From assembly GCA_013151785.1 (NCBI GenBank), contig JAADHP010000040.1, forward strand, positions 1 through 6,985: 6,985 bases of DNA, given 5' to 3'. The position numbers and the translations under genes were made by a program. The stretch is from Nitrospirota bacterium (GTDB lineage Bacteria > Nitrospirota > Thermodesulfovibrionia > Thermodesulfovibrionales > JdFR-85). The notes under the pieces were generated by a model. It worked only from the letters and a program-made list of their open reading frames with translations. It did not search any database and was not told the DNA's origin. Positions 1 to 5,986 of this stretch are shown in pieces; position 1 is the stretch's first letter, and the number at the start of each line of letters is the position of its first letter.

Positions 1-2
1 AT

Positions 3-1550
3 CACGAGCCAGAGAAGAGGGCTGCAGTGCCTTCCATGAATGAGATTCCCTTCTTCAAGCATCAGGTGCTCAGGGCATTGAGAAATAAAGGCCTCATTGA
101 TCCTGAAAGCATTGAGGATTATATTGCAAGGGATGGCTATATGGCTGCAGCCAAGGCGCTACTTGAGATGACACCTGAAGAGATAATCAAGGAGATAAAG
201 GACTCGGGGCTTAGGGGCCGCGGTGGCGCGGGTTTCCCCACTGGTCTTAAATGGGAACTCTGTTACAGGGCAAAGGGTGATCAGAAATACATACTCTGTA
301 ATGGTGACGAAGGTGACCCTGGTGCATTCATGGACAGATCCATAATGGAGGCAGACCCCCATGTGCTGGAGGGGATGATTATCGGTGCAAAGGCCATTGG
401 TGCAAACAAGGGATACATCTATGTGAGGGCTGAATATCCACTGGCCGTAAGAAGGCTCCAGCTTGCCATTGACAAGGCAAAGGAGTACGGTCTTCTTGGT
501 GAGAATATTCTGAACTCCGGTTTTGATCTTGATATAGAGATATACCAGGGTGCAGGCGCCTTTGTCTGTGGTGAGGAGACAGCACTGATGAGGTCTCTTG
601 AGGGTAAACGTGGTATGCCCATACCAAGGCCTCCGTTTCCTGTTAACCAGGGACTATGGGGTAAACCCACAGTGCTTAATAATGTTGAAACATATGCAAA
701 CATACCCCAGATAATTCTCAATGGTGCACAATGGTTCAGGAGTCTTGGTACAGAAAAGTCTGCTGGTACAAAGGTCTTTGCCCTTACAGGAGCTGTGAAT
801 AATATTGGCCTTATCGAGGTTCCCATGGGGATCCCATTGAGAACCATTATATACGATATTGGTGGTGGAATAAGAAAGGGTAGAAAGTTCAAGGCGGTCC
901 AGTTAGGCGGGCCTTCTGGAGGCTGTATACCCGAGCATCTCCTTGACACACCAGTTACTTACGAGGATATTGTAAAGACAGGTGCAATTGTGGGCTCTGG
1001 TGGAATGGTTGTCATGGATGACTATAACTGTATGGTTAATGTGGCAAGATTCTTCCTTGAGTTTACAGCAGATGAGTCCTGTGGTAAATGTCCACCCTGC
1101 AGGATCGGCACCAGGGTCATGCTTGACAAACTGATCGAGATAACAGAAGGGAGAGGCAAGGAGGGCGACATAGAGACGCTTGAGGACCTTGCCAGGGACA
1201 TTATAAAGACCTCCCTATGCGGACTCGGACAGACCGCTCCGAATCCCGTGCTTACCACAATCAGATACTTCAGGGATGAGTACGAATCCCATATCCATGA
1301 AAAGTGGTGCAAGGCAGGTGTGTGCAGGGAACTGTCCACCTTCTACATAGATGCCGAGGCATGCAAGGGATGTACGGTATGTGCAAGAAACTGTCCGGTT
1401 AAGGCTATAACCGGTGAGAAAAAGAAACCCCATGAGATAAATCAGGAATTATGCATAAAGTGCAGAACCTGTTATGAAAAATGCAAGTTTGGTGCAGTAA
1501 AGGTTGGACCAAGGGATATGTTTAAAGAGGAAGTCAAAATTGCAGATTGA
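3..1550 (+). CDS. nuoF: NuoF-like NADH:acceptor oxidoreductase subunit, FMN/NADH binding, with C-terminal ferredoxin domain (5' end probably cut by window)
   Basis: This is the NADH-oxidising (or NAD-reducing) flavoprotein subunit of a complex I-type or hydrogenase/dehydrogenase-linked module. It passes electrons from NADH through FMN to iron-sulfur clusters in the cytoplasm. Residues below count from the GTG at 27. The FMN/NADH-binding Gly-rich motif GLRGRGGAGFPTGLKW is at 61-76, NGDEGDPGAF at 92-101 and GAGAFVCGEETAL at 175-187. An SLBB-like region follows at about 250-300. The N3-type 4Fe-4S cluster uses C352, C355, C358 and C398. A C-terminal 2x[4Fe-4S] ferredoxin domain uses C446/449/452/456 and C476/479/482/486. 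E. coli NuoF lacks this domain, but HydB-like and many anaerobe NuoF proteins have it. The frame is open to the left edge (codons HEPEKRAA precede the GTG), and relatives often carry an N-terminal thioredoxin-like 2Fe-2S domain, so I infer the true start lies upstream. A GAGG at 17-20 would also fit initiation at GTG 27. HydB or a formate dehydrogenase beta subunit are alternative names. Confidence 0.9.
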   Translation, partial: HEPEKRAAVPSMNEIPFFKHQVLRALRNKGLIDPESIEDYIARDGYMAAAKALLEMTPEEIIKEIKDSGLRGRGGAGFPTGLKWELCYRAKGDQKYILCNGDEGDPGAFMDRSIMEADPHVLEGMIIGAKAIGANKGYIYVRAEYPLAVRRLQLAIDKAKEYGLLGENILNSGFDLDIEIYQGAGAFVCGEETALMRSLEGKRGMPIPRPPFPVNQGLWGKPTVLNNVETYANIPQIILNGAQWFRSLGTEKSAGTKVFALTGAVNNIGLIEVPMGIPLRTIIYDIGGGIRKGRKFKAVQLGGPSGGCIPEHLLDTPVTYEDIVKTGAIVGSGGMVVMDDYNCMVNVARFFLEFTADESCGKCPPCRIGTRVMLDKLIEITEGRGKEGDIETLEDLARDIIKTSLCGLGQTAPNPVLTTIRYFRDEYESHIHEKWCKAGVCRELSTFYIDAEACKGCTVCARNCPVKAITGEKKKPHEINQELCIKCRTCYEKCKFGAVKVGPRDMFKEEVKIAD

Positions 1551-1609
1551 AGATTTAAGAGATGATGATAAGTTTTAATGTCAGGGGTTTTAAAAAAGGT
1601 AAAGTTTGA

Positions 1610-1689
1610 AGCCACAAAGGGTATAGAGTAAAGTAGTTTTTTTGCAAGATTGAAAAAAAGGCATTATTTTCTCTGTGTACTCTGTGGTT
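1610..1689. repeat. Long imperfect palindrome in the nuoF-nuoG gap
   Basis: The 175-bp gap at 1551-1725 holds an imperfect inverted repeat. Bases 1610-1628 pair with 1671-1689: CCACA at 1612-1616 pairs with TGTGG at 1683-1687, and ATAGAG at 1623-1628 pairs with CTCTGT at 1671-1676, with G-T wobbles and two mismatches. AAA at 1630-1632 then pairs with TTT at 1667-1669. An inner T7 at 1637-1643 pairs with A7 at 1653-1659. The arm reading ACCACAGAGTACACAGAG on the - strand resembles a type of intergenic repeat I recall from several bacterial genomes. It could be a mobile palindromic element, or an RNA hairpin that tunes nuoG expression relative to nuoF. I see no convincing promoter in the gap. 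Confidence 0.6.
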
Positions 1690-1711
1690 AGCCTTGATAC
1701 TTGATAAATTT

Positions 1712-1718
1712 AAGGAGG
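1712..1718 (+). promoter_or_regulatory. Ribosome binding site of nuoG
   Basis: A full AAGGAGG Shine-Dalgarno sequence sits 7 nt upstream of ATG 1726 and fixes that start. It is the strongest ribosome binding site in the window, so the second subunit is translated independently of nuoF. Confidence 0.9.
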
Positions 1719-1725
1719 ATAGATA

Positions 1726-4191
1726 ATGATTGAGTTAACCATTGACGGTAAAAAATTACAGGCAAGAAAAGGGATGACCATACTTGATGTGGCCAGGGAA
1801 AACAATATCTACATCCCCCATCTCTGCTGGGACAGGAGACTGAAGCCCTATGGAGGATGCCGCCTCTGTCTTGTTGAGGTGGAAGGCCAGAGAAAGCTCA
1901 TGGCTGCCTGTTCAACCCCTGCTGACAATGGAATGATTGTCCATACCGATACACCAACGCTGAGAAAGGCAAGGAAGACGGTCCTTGAACTCCTTCTGGT
2001 ACATCACCCCCTTGACTGTCCCATCTGTGATAAGGCAGGTGAATGTGCATTGCAGGATCTGGCATACAGGTACGGGCCTTCCCAGAGCAGGTTTTATGCA
2101 GAGAGAAAACATGACCCCGAGGCCACAAGTCCGCTTATCGAGAGGAATCCGAACAGGTGTATTCTCTGTGGTAGATGTGTGAGGGTATGCTGGGAACACC
2201 AGGGAGTGGGAGCCATCAATCTTATTGGCAGGGGGTTTAATACAAAGATAAGCCCTGCCTTTGAAGAGACCCTTGATTGTGAGTTCTGCGGCCAGTGCGT
2301 AGATGCGTGTCCTGTGGGAGCCCTTGGTGCAAAACCGTATAAATACAGGGCAAGGGCATGGTTTCTGGAGAGTCATGACAGCATATGTCCCTACTGCGGG
2401 GTGGGCTGTACCCTCACGCTGGACCTCAGAGAAGGGCGCATTCTCAGGGTAAGAGGTATAGATGGCAAGGGTGTAAATGATGGTGACCTCTGCGGCAAGG
2501 GAAGGTTTGGGTTTGATTTTATCTATGGCGAGTCAAGACTGAAAACCCCGATGATCAGGAAAGATGGTGAACTCAAGGAGGTCTCCTGGGAAGAGGCAAT
2601 ATACTATGTAACAGAACGGTTGAAGGAGATAAAGGATACATACGGTTCCAATGCCATAGGAGCAATTGGCTCTGCACGGGCTACCCTTGAGGACAACTAC
2701 ATGCTACAGAAATTCATGAGAGAGGTAATAGGAACTGATAACATAGACTCCTCTGCAAGACTTGGTTACTCCTGGGTTTTAAAGGCATTTGAAGATACCT
2801 ATGGCTTGAGGCTTAATCCTGTGAAGCTTGAGTCACCTATGGGCAAGGAGGTAATACTTGTCCTTGAATCAGATATTACCTCCACTCACCCTATCTTCGG
2901 ACTCAAGTTCCTTGAGGCCAGGAATCAGGGGTCCTATCTGATGGTGGTGGAGCCAAGGATGACAAAACTGGCCCGTCGTTCCTCAGAATGGTTGAGGATA
3001 AGGCCAGCTACAGGAACTGTGTATCTGCTTGGTTTGATTAATTACGCACTGAAAGAGGGCGTCCACCTCAAGACAGAGCTTGAACTGGAGGGGCTTGAGG
3101 AACTGCAGAATTCAGTAAAGGAGTATACTCCTGAGAGGGTGGAGGAACTGACAGGTCTTGAGAAGGACAGATTTATTGAGGCTGCAAAGAGATTTATAAA
3201 TGCCGAAAGCAGGCTTATCGCACTCACAGTGGGTGCCGCTGAAAACCAGAAGGGTATAGAGACGGTAAAGGCTGCTGCACAGCTATTGATGTTACTTAAT
3301 GAGGGGCCAGAGGCACTGCAGATACCTGCTGATTATTCCAATACCTATGGTGCCTGGCTGACAGGTGTAAGACCGCTTTCGGGTGGAAAGGACCTTTACA
3401 CCATGCTCTATGAGCCAGGCTCACTAAAGGCACTCTATGTGATGGGCGAGGATCCTCTTGTTACAATGCCTGATGCAGGAAGGATTGAAGAGACCTTCAA
3501 AAGGCTTGAACTTCTAATAGTGCAGGATATAAGACTATCTGAGACCGCAAAGATGGCTGATGTAATTCTACCAGCAGCAAGCTGGGCTGAAAAGGAAGGT
3601 ACCTTTATAAATGCTGAAGGGATACCACAGCCAGTTCCAAAGGTTGTGGCACCTATGGGTGAATCAGTGCCAGACTGGCAGATTCTCAGAAACATAGCGC
3701 GTGTGATGGAGCATGACCTTGGAGTTATAGAGTTTTCCACCCTTAAGAACGAGATAAGCAGGATGGATACCGATTCAGGGACCCAGAAGTGGAGATTTTC
3801 ACCGGTTAAATATGAACTGGAGGAACAACCCGGTAGTGAATATCCCATACTCATGATAACAGGCAACATAATGCAGCACTCAGGTGCTCTTTCTGTGATG
3901 TCAAAGAGTCTCAGCCATGTACTTTCCGATGCCTTTGTTCAGGTGAGCCCTGATGATGCACAGAAATACAGTGTTGCTGATGGTGGATTCATCAAGATTG
4001 CCTCACCAAGAGGCGAGGTGTTTATAAAGGCAAGGGTATCTGATGAGGTGCCCCAGGGTATGCTCTTTGTCCCGGTGCACTTTGCCCATGCAAGGGTGAA
4101 TACCCTTGTTAAGGTTTCCACAGATGGCAGGGCACATCCCACCCCTGTAAGGATAGAACCAAGGGGTGATAATGGTTCATCACCAGTGTAG
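1726..4191 (+). CDS. nuoG: NuoG-like iron-sulfur/molybdopterin-fold subunit (formate dehydrogenase alpha-like, catalytic residues absent)
   Basis: This is the large electron-wiring subunit that takes electrons from the NuoF-type subunit. The N-terminal 2Fe-2S ferredoxin domain has C34, C45, C48 and C62. The His-Cys cluster follows with H94, C98, C101 and C107. Two 4Fe-4S clusters have C145/148/151/155 and C185/188/191/195. The molybdopterin-family 4Fe-4S domain has C221, C224, C228 and C256, plus K258, the equivalent of E. coli FdhH Lys44. The molybdopterin-oxidoreductase fold (about 270-680) and a C-terminal dinucleotide-binding-like domain (about 705-815) resemble formate dehydrogenase alpha. 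However, G347-Y348 occupy the Sec/Cys-His site (SSARLGY, 342-348), and the RGQNNVQG loop carrying FdhH Arg333 is replaced near 533-543. I therefore infer a non-catalytic, NuoG-type protein rather than an active formate dehydrogenase. Automated annotation may still label it formate dehydrogenase alpha or molybdopterin oxidoreductase. The length of 821 aa fits NuoG (E. coli about 900). No other nuo gene follows. Confidence 0.85.
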   Translation: MIELTIDGKKLQARKGMTILDVARENNIYIPHLCWDRRLKPYGGCRLCLVEVEGQRKLMAACSTPADNGMIVHTDTPTLRKARKTVLELLLVHHPLDCPICDKAGECALQDLAYRYGPSQSRFYAERKHDPEATSPLIERNPNRCILCGRCVRVCWEHQGVGAINLIGRGFNTKISPAFEETLDCEFCGQCVDACPVGALGAKPYKYRARAWFLESHDSICPYCGVGCTLTLDLREGRILRVRGIDGKGVNDGDLCGKGRFGFDFIYGESRLKTPMIRKDGELKEVSWEEAIYYVTERLKEIKDTYGSNAIGAIGSARATLEDNYMLQKFMREVIGTDNIDSSARLGYSWVLKAFEDTYGLRLNPVKLESPMGKEVILVLESDITSTHPIFGLKFLEARNQGSYLMVVEPRMTKLARRSSEWLRIRPATGTVYLLGLINYALKEGVHLKTELELEGLEELQNSVKEYTPERVEELTGLEKDRFIEAAKRFINAESRLIALTVGAAENQKGIETVKAAAQLLMLLNEGPEALQIPADYSNTYGAWLTGVRPLSGGKDLYTMLYEPGSLKALYVMGEDPLVTMPDAGRIEETFKRLELLIVQDIRLSETAKMADVILPAASWAEKEGTFINAEGIPQPVPKVVAPMGESVPDWQILRNIARVMEHDLGVIEFSTLKNEISRMDTDSGTQKWRFSPVKYELEEQPGSEYPILMITGNIMQHSGALSVMSKSLSHVLSDAFVQVSPDDAQKYSVADGGFIKIASPRGEVFIKARVSDEVPQGMLFVPVHFAHARVNTLVKVSTDGRAHPTPVRIEPRGDNGSSPV

Positions 4192-4249
4192 TGTATAACT
4201 GCTTATTGGCATCGAAAACAAATTGATAAGGTCTGGAGTGGGCTGAGTG

Positions 4250-4329
4250 CAACATACACTCAACAGTTAGCAGTGAGCAGTGGATGAGTATATGAGTATA
4301 TGAGTAAAAGAGTTGATGAGTGTATGTTG
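4250..4329. repeat. 13-bp perfect inverted repeat enclosing two short tandem repeats
   Basis: CAACATACACTCA at 4250-4262 is exactly complementary to TGAGTGTATGTTG at 4317-4329. The 54-nt interior contains three imperfect 7-bp units, CAGTTAG, CAGTGAG and CAGTGGA (4264-4284). Three 8-bp units follow: ATGAGTAT, ATGAGTAT and a partial ATGAGTA (4284-4306). There is no coding signal on either strand. The arrangement looks like a small palindromic element between convergent genes. Its function is unknown. Confidence 0.75.
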
Positions 4330-4331
4330 TC

Positions 4332-4352
4332 ATGCTGAACTTGTTTCAGCAT
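4332..4352. repeat. 8-bp perfect hairpin of an intergenic palindromic repeat type
   Basis: ATGCTGAA at 4332-4339 and TTCAGCAT at 4345-4352 form a perfect stem with a 5-nt loop. The surrounding text, GTCATGCTGAACTTG followed by TTTCAGCATCT, resembles a dispersed intergenic repeat motif I recall from various bacterial genomes. That resemblance is from memory and was not searched. It follows directly on the 4250-4329 inverted repeat. Confidence 0.6.
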
Positions 4353-4355
4353 CTC

Positions 4356-4385
4356 CTGAGATTCTGACGCAGGTCAGAATCTCAG
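4356..4385. terminator. 13-bp perfect hairpin between convergent genes, possible bidirectional terminator
   Basis: CTGAGATTCTGAC at 4356-4368 and GTCAGAATCTCAG at 4373-4385 form a perfect 13-bp stem with a GCAG loop. It lies about 18 nt past the stop of the - strand Clp1-like gene and about 165 nt past the nuoG stop, so it is well placed to end both transcripts. There is no U-tract on either side, so it is not a canonical intrinsic terminator. It may instead be a repeat element that blocks 3' exonucleases. Confidence 0.5.
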
Positions 4386-4403
4386 ATAACAATAATTCTC
4401 TTC

Positions 4404-5258
4404 TCAGTCCTCGATGTACTGTATCTCTCCCACTATAATTCTATTAATCCCCTTCAGCGTTTCAAGTGGTGTGGTAATGAATATCCTGCCACTGTCTATT
4501 CTTTCAAACAGCCCAAGCCCCGGAGTGATATCTTCCTCTCTGTTCAGACCAAGCACTGTGTTTTCCTTTATAAATATTTCGGAGGGCTTGTAGATCCTGT
4601 CTTTATATATAAGGGAGATCTCATTTAATGAAAGGCAATGGATGTGGAGGCCCTGGAAATACTCCTTGAACCTCCTGTTACGGTAATTGATCCTGTACTG
4701 GCGTGTGCGCTCTTTTACATGGGGTGAAACAGGTACCCTTATTATCCTGTGCTCATCTATGGCAGAGAGTATGTGTTCCAGTTCCCTGTCTCTCTGCAGG
4801 GCAATCACGTAATCAGGTCTGATGAGCTTTATCTTGCCTGTCTTGAGATGAAACCCGATCTCGCCAGAGATGAGCCCTGTGGTGTCAACTATGACCTGCA
4901 TGGATGCCCTCTTCCTTGCAATGTCAAAGAGCACTTTTATACTTCTCAGTATCTGGGGTATCCTTTTTGATGGATTGAATACACCAACAAAAGACATATA
5001 GTCCGGTGAAGAGGATTTGAGATCATCCTGATTATGATAGAACTTTAGACTCACTGTAGCAGGAGGGCCGATTGTGGATTGTCCAATATCAGCATCAAGA
5101 AGACATACGTCTTTACCAGCCTTTAATAATGATTCTGTCAGGAACCATGAGAGCGTGGTTTTCCCTGAATCAGATGCACCAAGAAGAAGGGCAGTTGTAC
5201 CAGGGCTAAGTAGTTTTTCAACTATCGTTAACCATGAGGCTTCAGAGATTATGCTCAT
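4404..5258 (-). CDS. Clp1/Grc3-family P-loop protein, possible polynucleotide 5'-hydroxyl kinase
   Basis: This is a P-loop NTPase resembling the kinase domain of Clp1/Grc3/Nol9, a family that phosphorylates 5'-OH RNA or DNA ends using ATP or GTP. Residues count from one codon before the ATG. Walker A GASDSGKT is at 28-35. The family's aspartate strand, DADIGQSTIGPPATVSL, is at 56-72. VDTTGLI at 125-131 is a Walker B-like strand. An Arg-rich stretch ending in YF (about 181-202, R185, R187, R190, R194, R196 and R197) sits where the family has its lid and the R-rich segment before YF. A C-terminal beta-rich region follows at about 205-285, and there is no N-terminal Clp1 domain. I prefer ATG 5258 to the TTG at 5261. 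The start overlaps the end of the PIN toxin gene by 17 nt and has no clear Shine-Dalgarno, which suggests translational coupling. Kinase activity and substrate are inferred. The general annotation Clp1-like ATP/GTP-binding protein is safer. Confidence 0.75.
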   Translation of the reverse strand: MSIISEASWLTIVEKLLSPGTTALLLGASDSGKTTLSWFLTESLLKAGKDVCLLDADIGQSTIGPPATVSLKFYHNQDDLKSSSPDYMSFVGVFNPSKRIPQILRSIKVLFDIARKRASMQVIVDTTGLISGEIGFHLKTGKIKLIRPDYVIALQRDRELEHILSAIDEHRIIRVPVSPHVKERTRQYRINYRNRRFKEYFQGLHIHCLSLNEISLIYKDRIYKPSEIFIKENTVLGLNREEDITPGLGLFERIDSGRIFITTPLETLKGINRIIVGEIQYIED

Positions 5259-5643
5259 CAATTATTTCGAGTTCAGCTATACGTTTGAAATGACCTTTAT
5301 CTAAGGTTACCAAAGGTAAGTTTAAAGTTAAAGCAGTGGCTCCAATAAAAAGGTCTCTAATATCCAAAAGACTGTTTGTTTTCTTTAATAGTTGATAGAT
5401 ATGTGCAGCTTTTTGGGCAATTGCGGATGTAAAAGGAACAACTTCAATTACAGACAGAATATGCTCTATATCAGATATCTTTCTTTTGTCTGTAGCTCCA
5501 GCATAAAGTTCAAACACGGATATTGAAGAAAGTACAATTTCGTACTGAGGAAAAATCTTATATAAAATACTTTTTTGCTTGTTGCGCTTTCGTAGATGTT
5601 CTATCACGATTGAAGTGTCTATTAAAACTCTTTGATCTTCCAT
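5242..5643 (-). CDS. vapC: VapC-like PIN-domain ribonuclease toxin
   Basis: This is a type II toxin of the PIN family, a Mg-dependent endoribonuclease that VapC proteins use to cut tRNA or rRNA. At 133 aa it is a normal VapC length. The acidic metal site is visible: D9 in LIDTSIV, E45 in VFELYAG, D97 in RDLFIGATAL (with D94 nearby) and D115 in VTLDKGHF. All four positions are intact, so the toxin looks functional. Its start lies inside the antitoxin gene (22-nt overlap, with ATG at 5643), and its end lies inside the Clp1-like gene. The sequence is visibly AT-rich with many AAA and TTT runs, unlike the genes on either side, which suggests acquisition as a cassette with the antitoxin. The RNA target cannot be read from the sequence. 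Confidence 0.88.
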   Translation of the reverse strand: MEDQRVLIDTSIVIEHLRKRNKQKSILYKIFPQYEIVLSSISVFELYAGATDKRKISDIEHILSVIEVVPFTSAIAQKAAHIYQLLKKTNSLLDIRDLFIGATALTLNLPLVTLDKGHFKRIAELEIIDEHNL

Positions 5644-5858
5644 TGATTAAGATTATCCGTTGCTTTTTCAATTGCTTTAAGATCAGTTTTGTTCCAGACC
5701 GAGACCTGCAAAAGCTTTTTTCGTAGATTGGTCTTTTTTTTGCTTTTTTTCTTATTTAATAAAAATTCAATGAAATCCAGAACTTCTTTTTTATCATTAT
5801 TTGAAAGAGATTGGATCTTTAAGGTAATGTCTTCAATTATCAGGTTTTCTGTCTTCAT
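5622..5858 (-). CDS. vapB: VapB-like antitoxin (DUF2281-type)
   Basis: This is a 78-aa antitoxin expected to bind and block the downstream PIN toxin and to repress its own promoter. The N-terminal half has KIQSLSNNDKKEVLDFIEFL at 14-33, which matches the DUF2281-type pattern of a short helix followed by a DFIEFLL segment. A Lys-rich linker follows at 36-49. The tail, SVWNKTDLKAIEKATDNLN (53-71) and then W73 and F78, resembles toxin-binding tails of PIN-partner antitoxins. ATG 5858 is preceded by AAGG at close spacing. The stop overlaps the vapC start by 22 nt, typical of toxin-antitoxin pairs. I infer function mainly from the neighbour and this pattern. A separate N-terminal DNA-binding domain of AbrB or MazE type is not obvious. 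Confidence 0.8.
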   Translation of the reverse strand: MKTENLIIEDITLKIQSLSNNDKKEVLDFIEFLLNKKKSKKKTNLRKKLLQVSVWNKTDLKAIEKATDNLNQWKIKEF

Positions 5859-5889
5859 AATGCCTTATATTCTCCATGTTTATTTTAGA

Positions 5890-5918
5890 ATTGTATCATA
5901 ATTTGAAGATAAAGACAA
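5890..5918 (-). promoter_or_regulatory. Candidate sigma-70-type promoter of the vapBC-clp1-like operon
   Basis: On the - strand, TTGTCT (complement of 5913-5918) and TACAAT (complement of 5890-5895) are separated by 17 nt, close to the TTGACA/TATAAT consensus. They lie 30-60 nt upstream of the vapB start. The -10 side also shows a loose palindrome, ATTGTATCATAAT (5890-5902), where an autorepressing antitoxin could bind. No experimental support is available. Confidence 0.45.
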
Positions 5919-5946
5919 ACCCTTTTTCATTTACGAAAACTACCGG

Positions 5947-5978
5947 AAAGTCCCACTCAAACTCTGGTTTGGGGCTTT
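5947..5978 (-). terminator. Bulged hairpin downstream of copA, weak terminator candidate
   Basis: AAAG (5947-5950), CCC (5952-5954) and CAAAC (5958-5962) pair with GTTTG (5967-5971), GGG (5972-5974) and CTTT (5975-5978) around a 4-nt loop, with one- and three-nt bulges. It starts about 9 nt past the copA stop on the - strand. It lacks a long U-tract, so termination is uncertain. It separates copA from the antitoxin promoter. Confidence 0.4.
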
Positions 5979-5986
5979 ACATGAAA

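Larger units (their letters stand above)
4192..4403. other. Intergenic region between convergent nuoG and clp1-like genes
   Basis: This 212-bp gap has no credible gene on either strand. It consists mostly of stacked palindromes: the 4250-4329 repeat, the 4332-4352 hairpin and the 4356-4385 hairpin. Only about 58 bp next to nuoG (4192-4249) shows no structure. The short open frame crossing it on the - strand (4109-4333) has no coding character. Confidence 0.7.

Noticed and set aside
419..949. 176-aa open frame on the - strand inside nuoF
   Set aside because: It is antisense to a gene with fully conserved motifs, shows no recognisable domain and has low-complexity Pro/Ser/Leu composition typical of shadow frames.
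1551..1725. Small gene or riboswitch between nuoF and nuoG
   Set aside because: There is no open frame with a ribosome binding site, and the only structure is the palindrome. No conserved riboswitch core is recognisable.
2764..2769. Selenocysteine (in-frame UGA) at the FDH active site
   Set aside because: The codons are GGT TAC and the 821-aa frame has no internal stop, so there is no Sec codon and no SECIS need.
3435..3869. 144-aa - strand frame inside nuoG
   Set aside because: It is antisense to the conserved molybdopterin-fold region and its Ser/Ile-rich translation has no family likeness.
4264..4306. CRISPR array
   Set aside because: The units are 7-8 bp direct tandem repeats without spacers, far too short for CRISPR.
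5074..5304. 76-aa + strand frame across the clp1-like start and vapC end
   Set aside because: It lies antisense to the Walker A region and has no ribosome binding site or family likeness.
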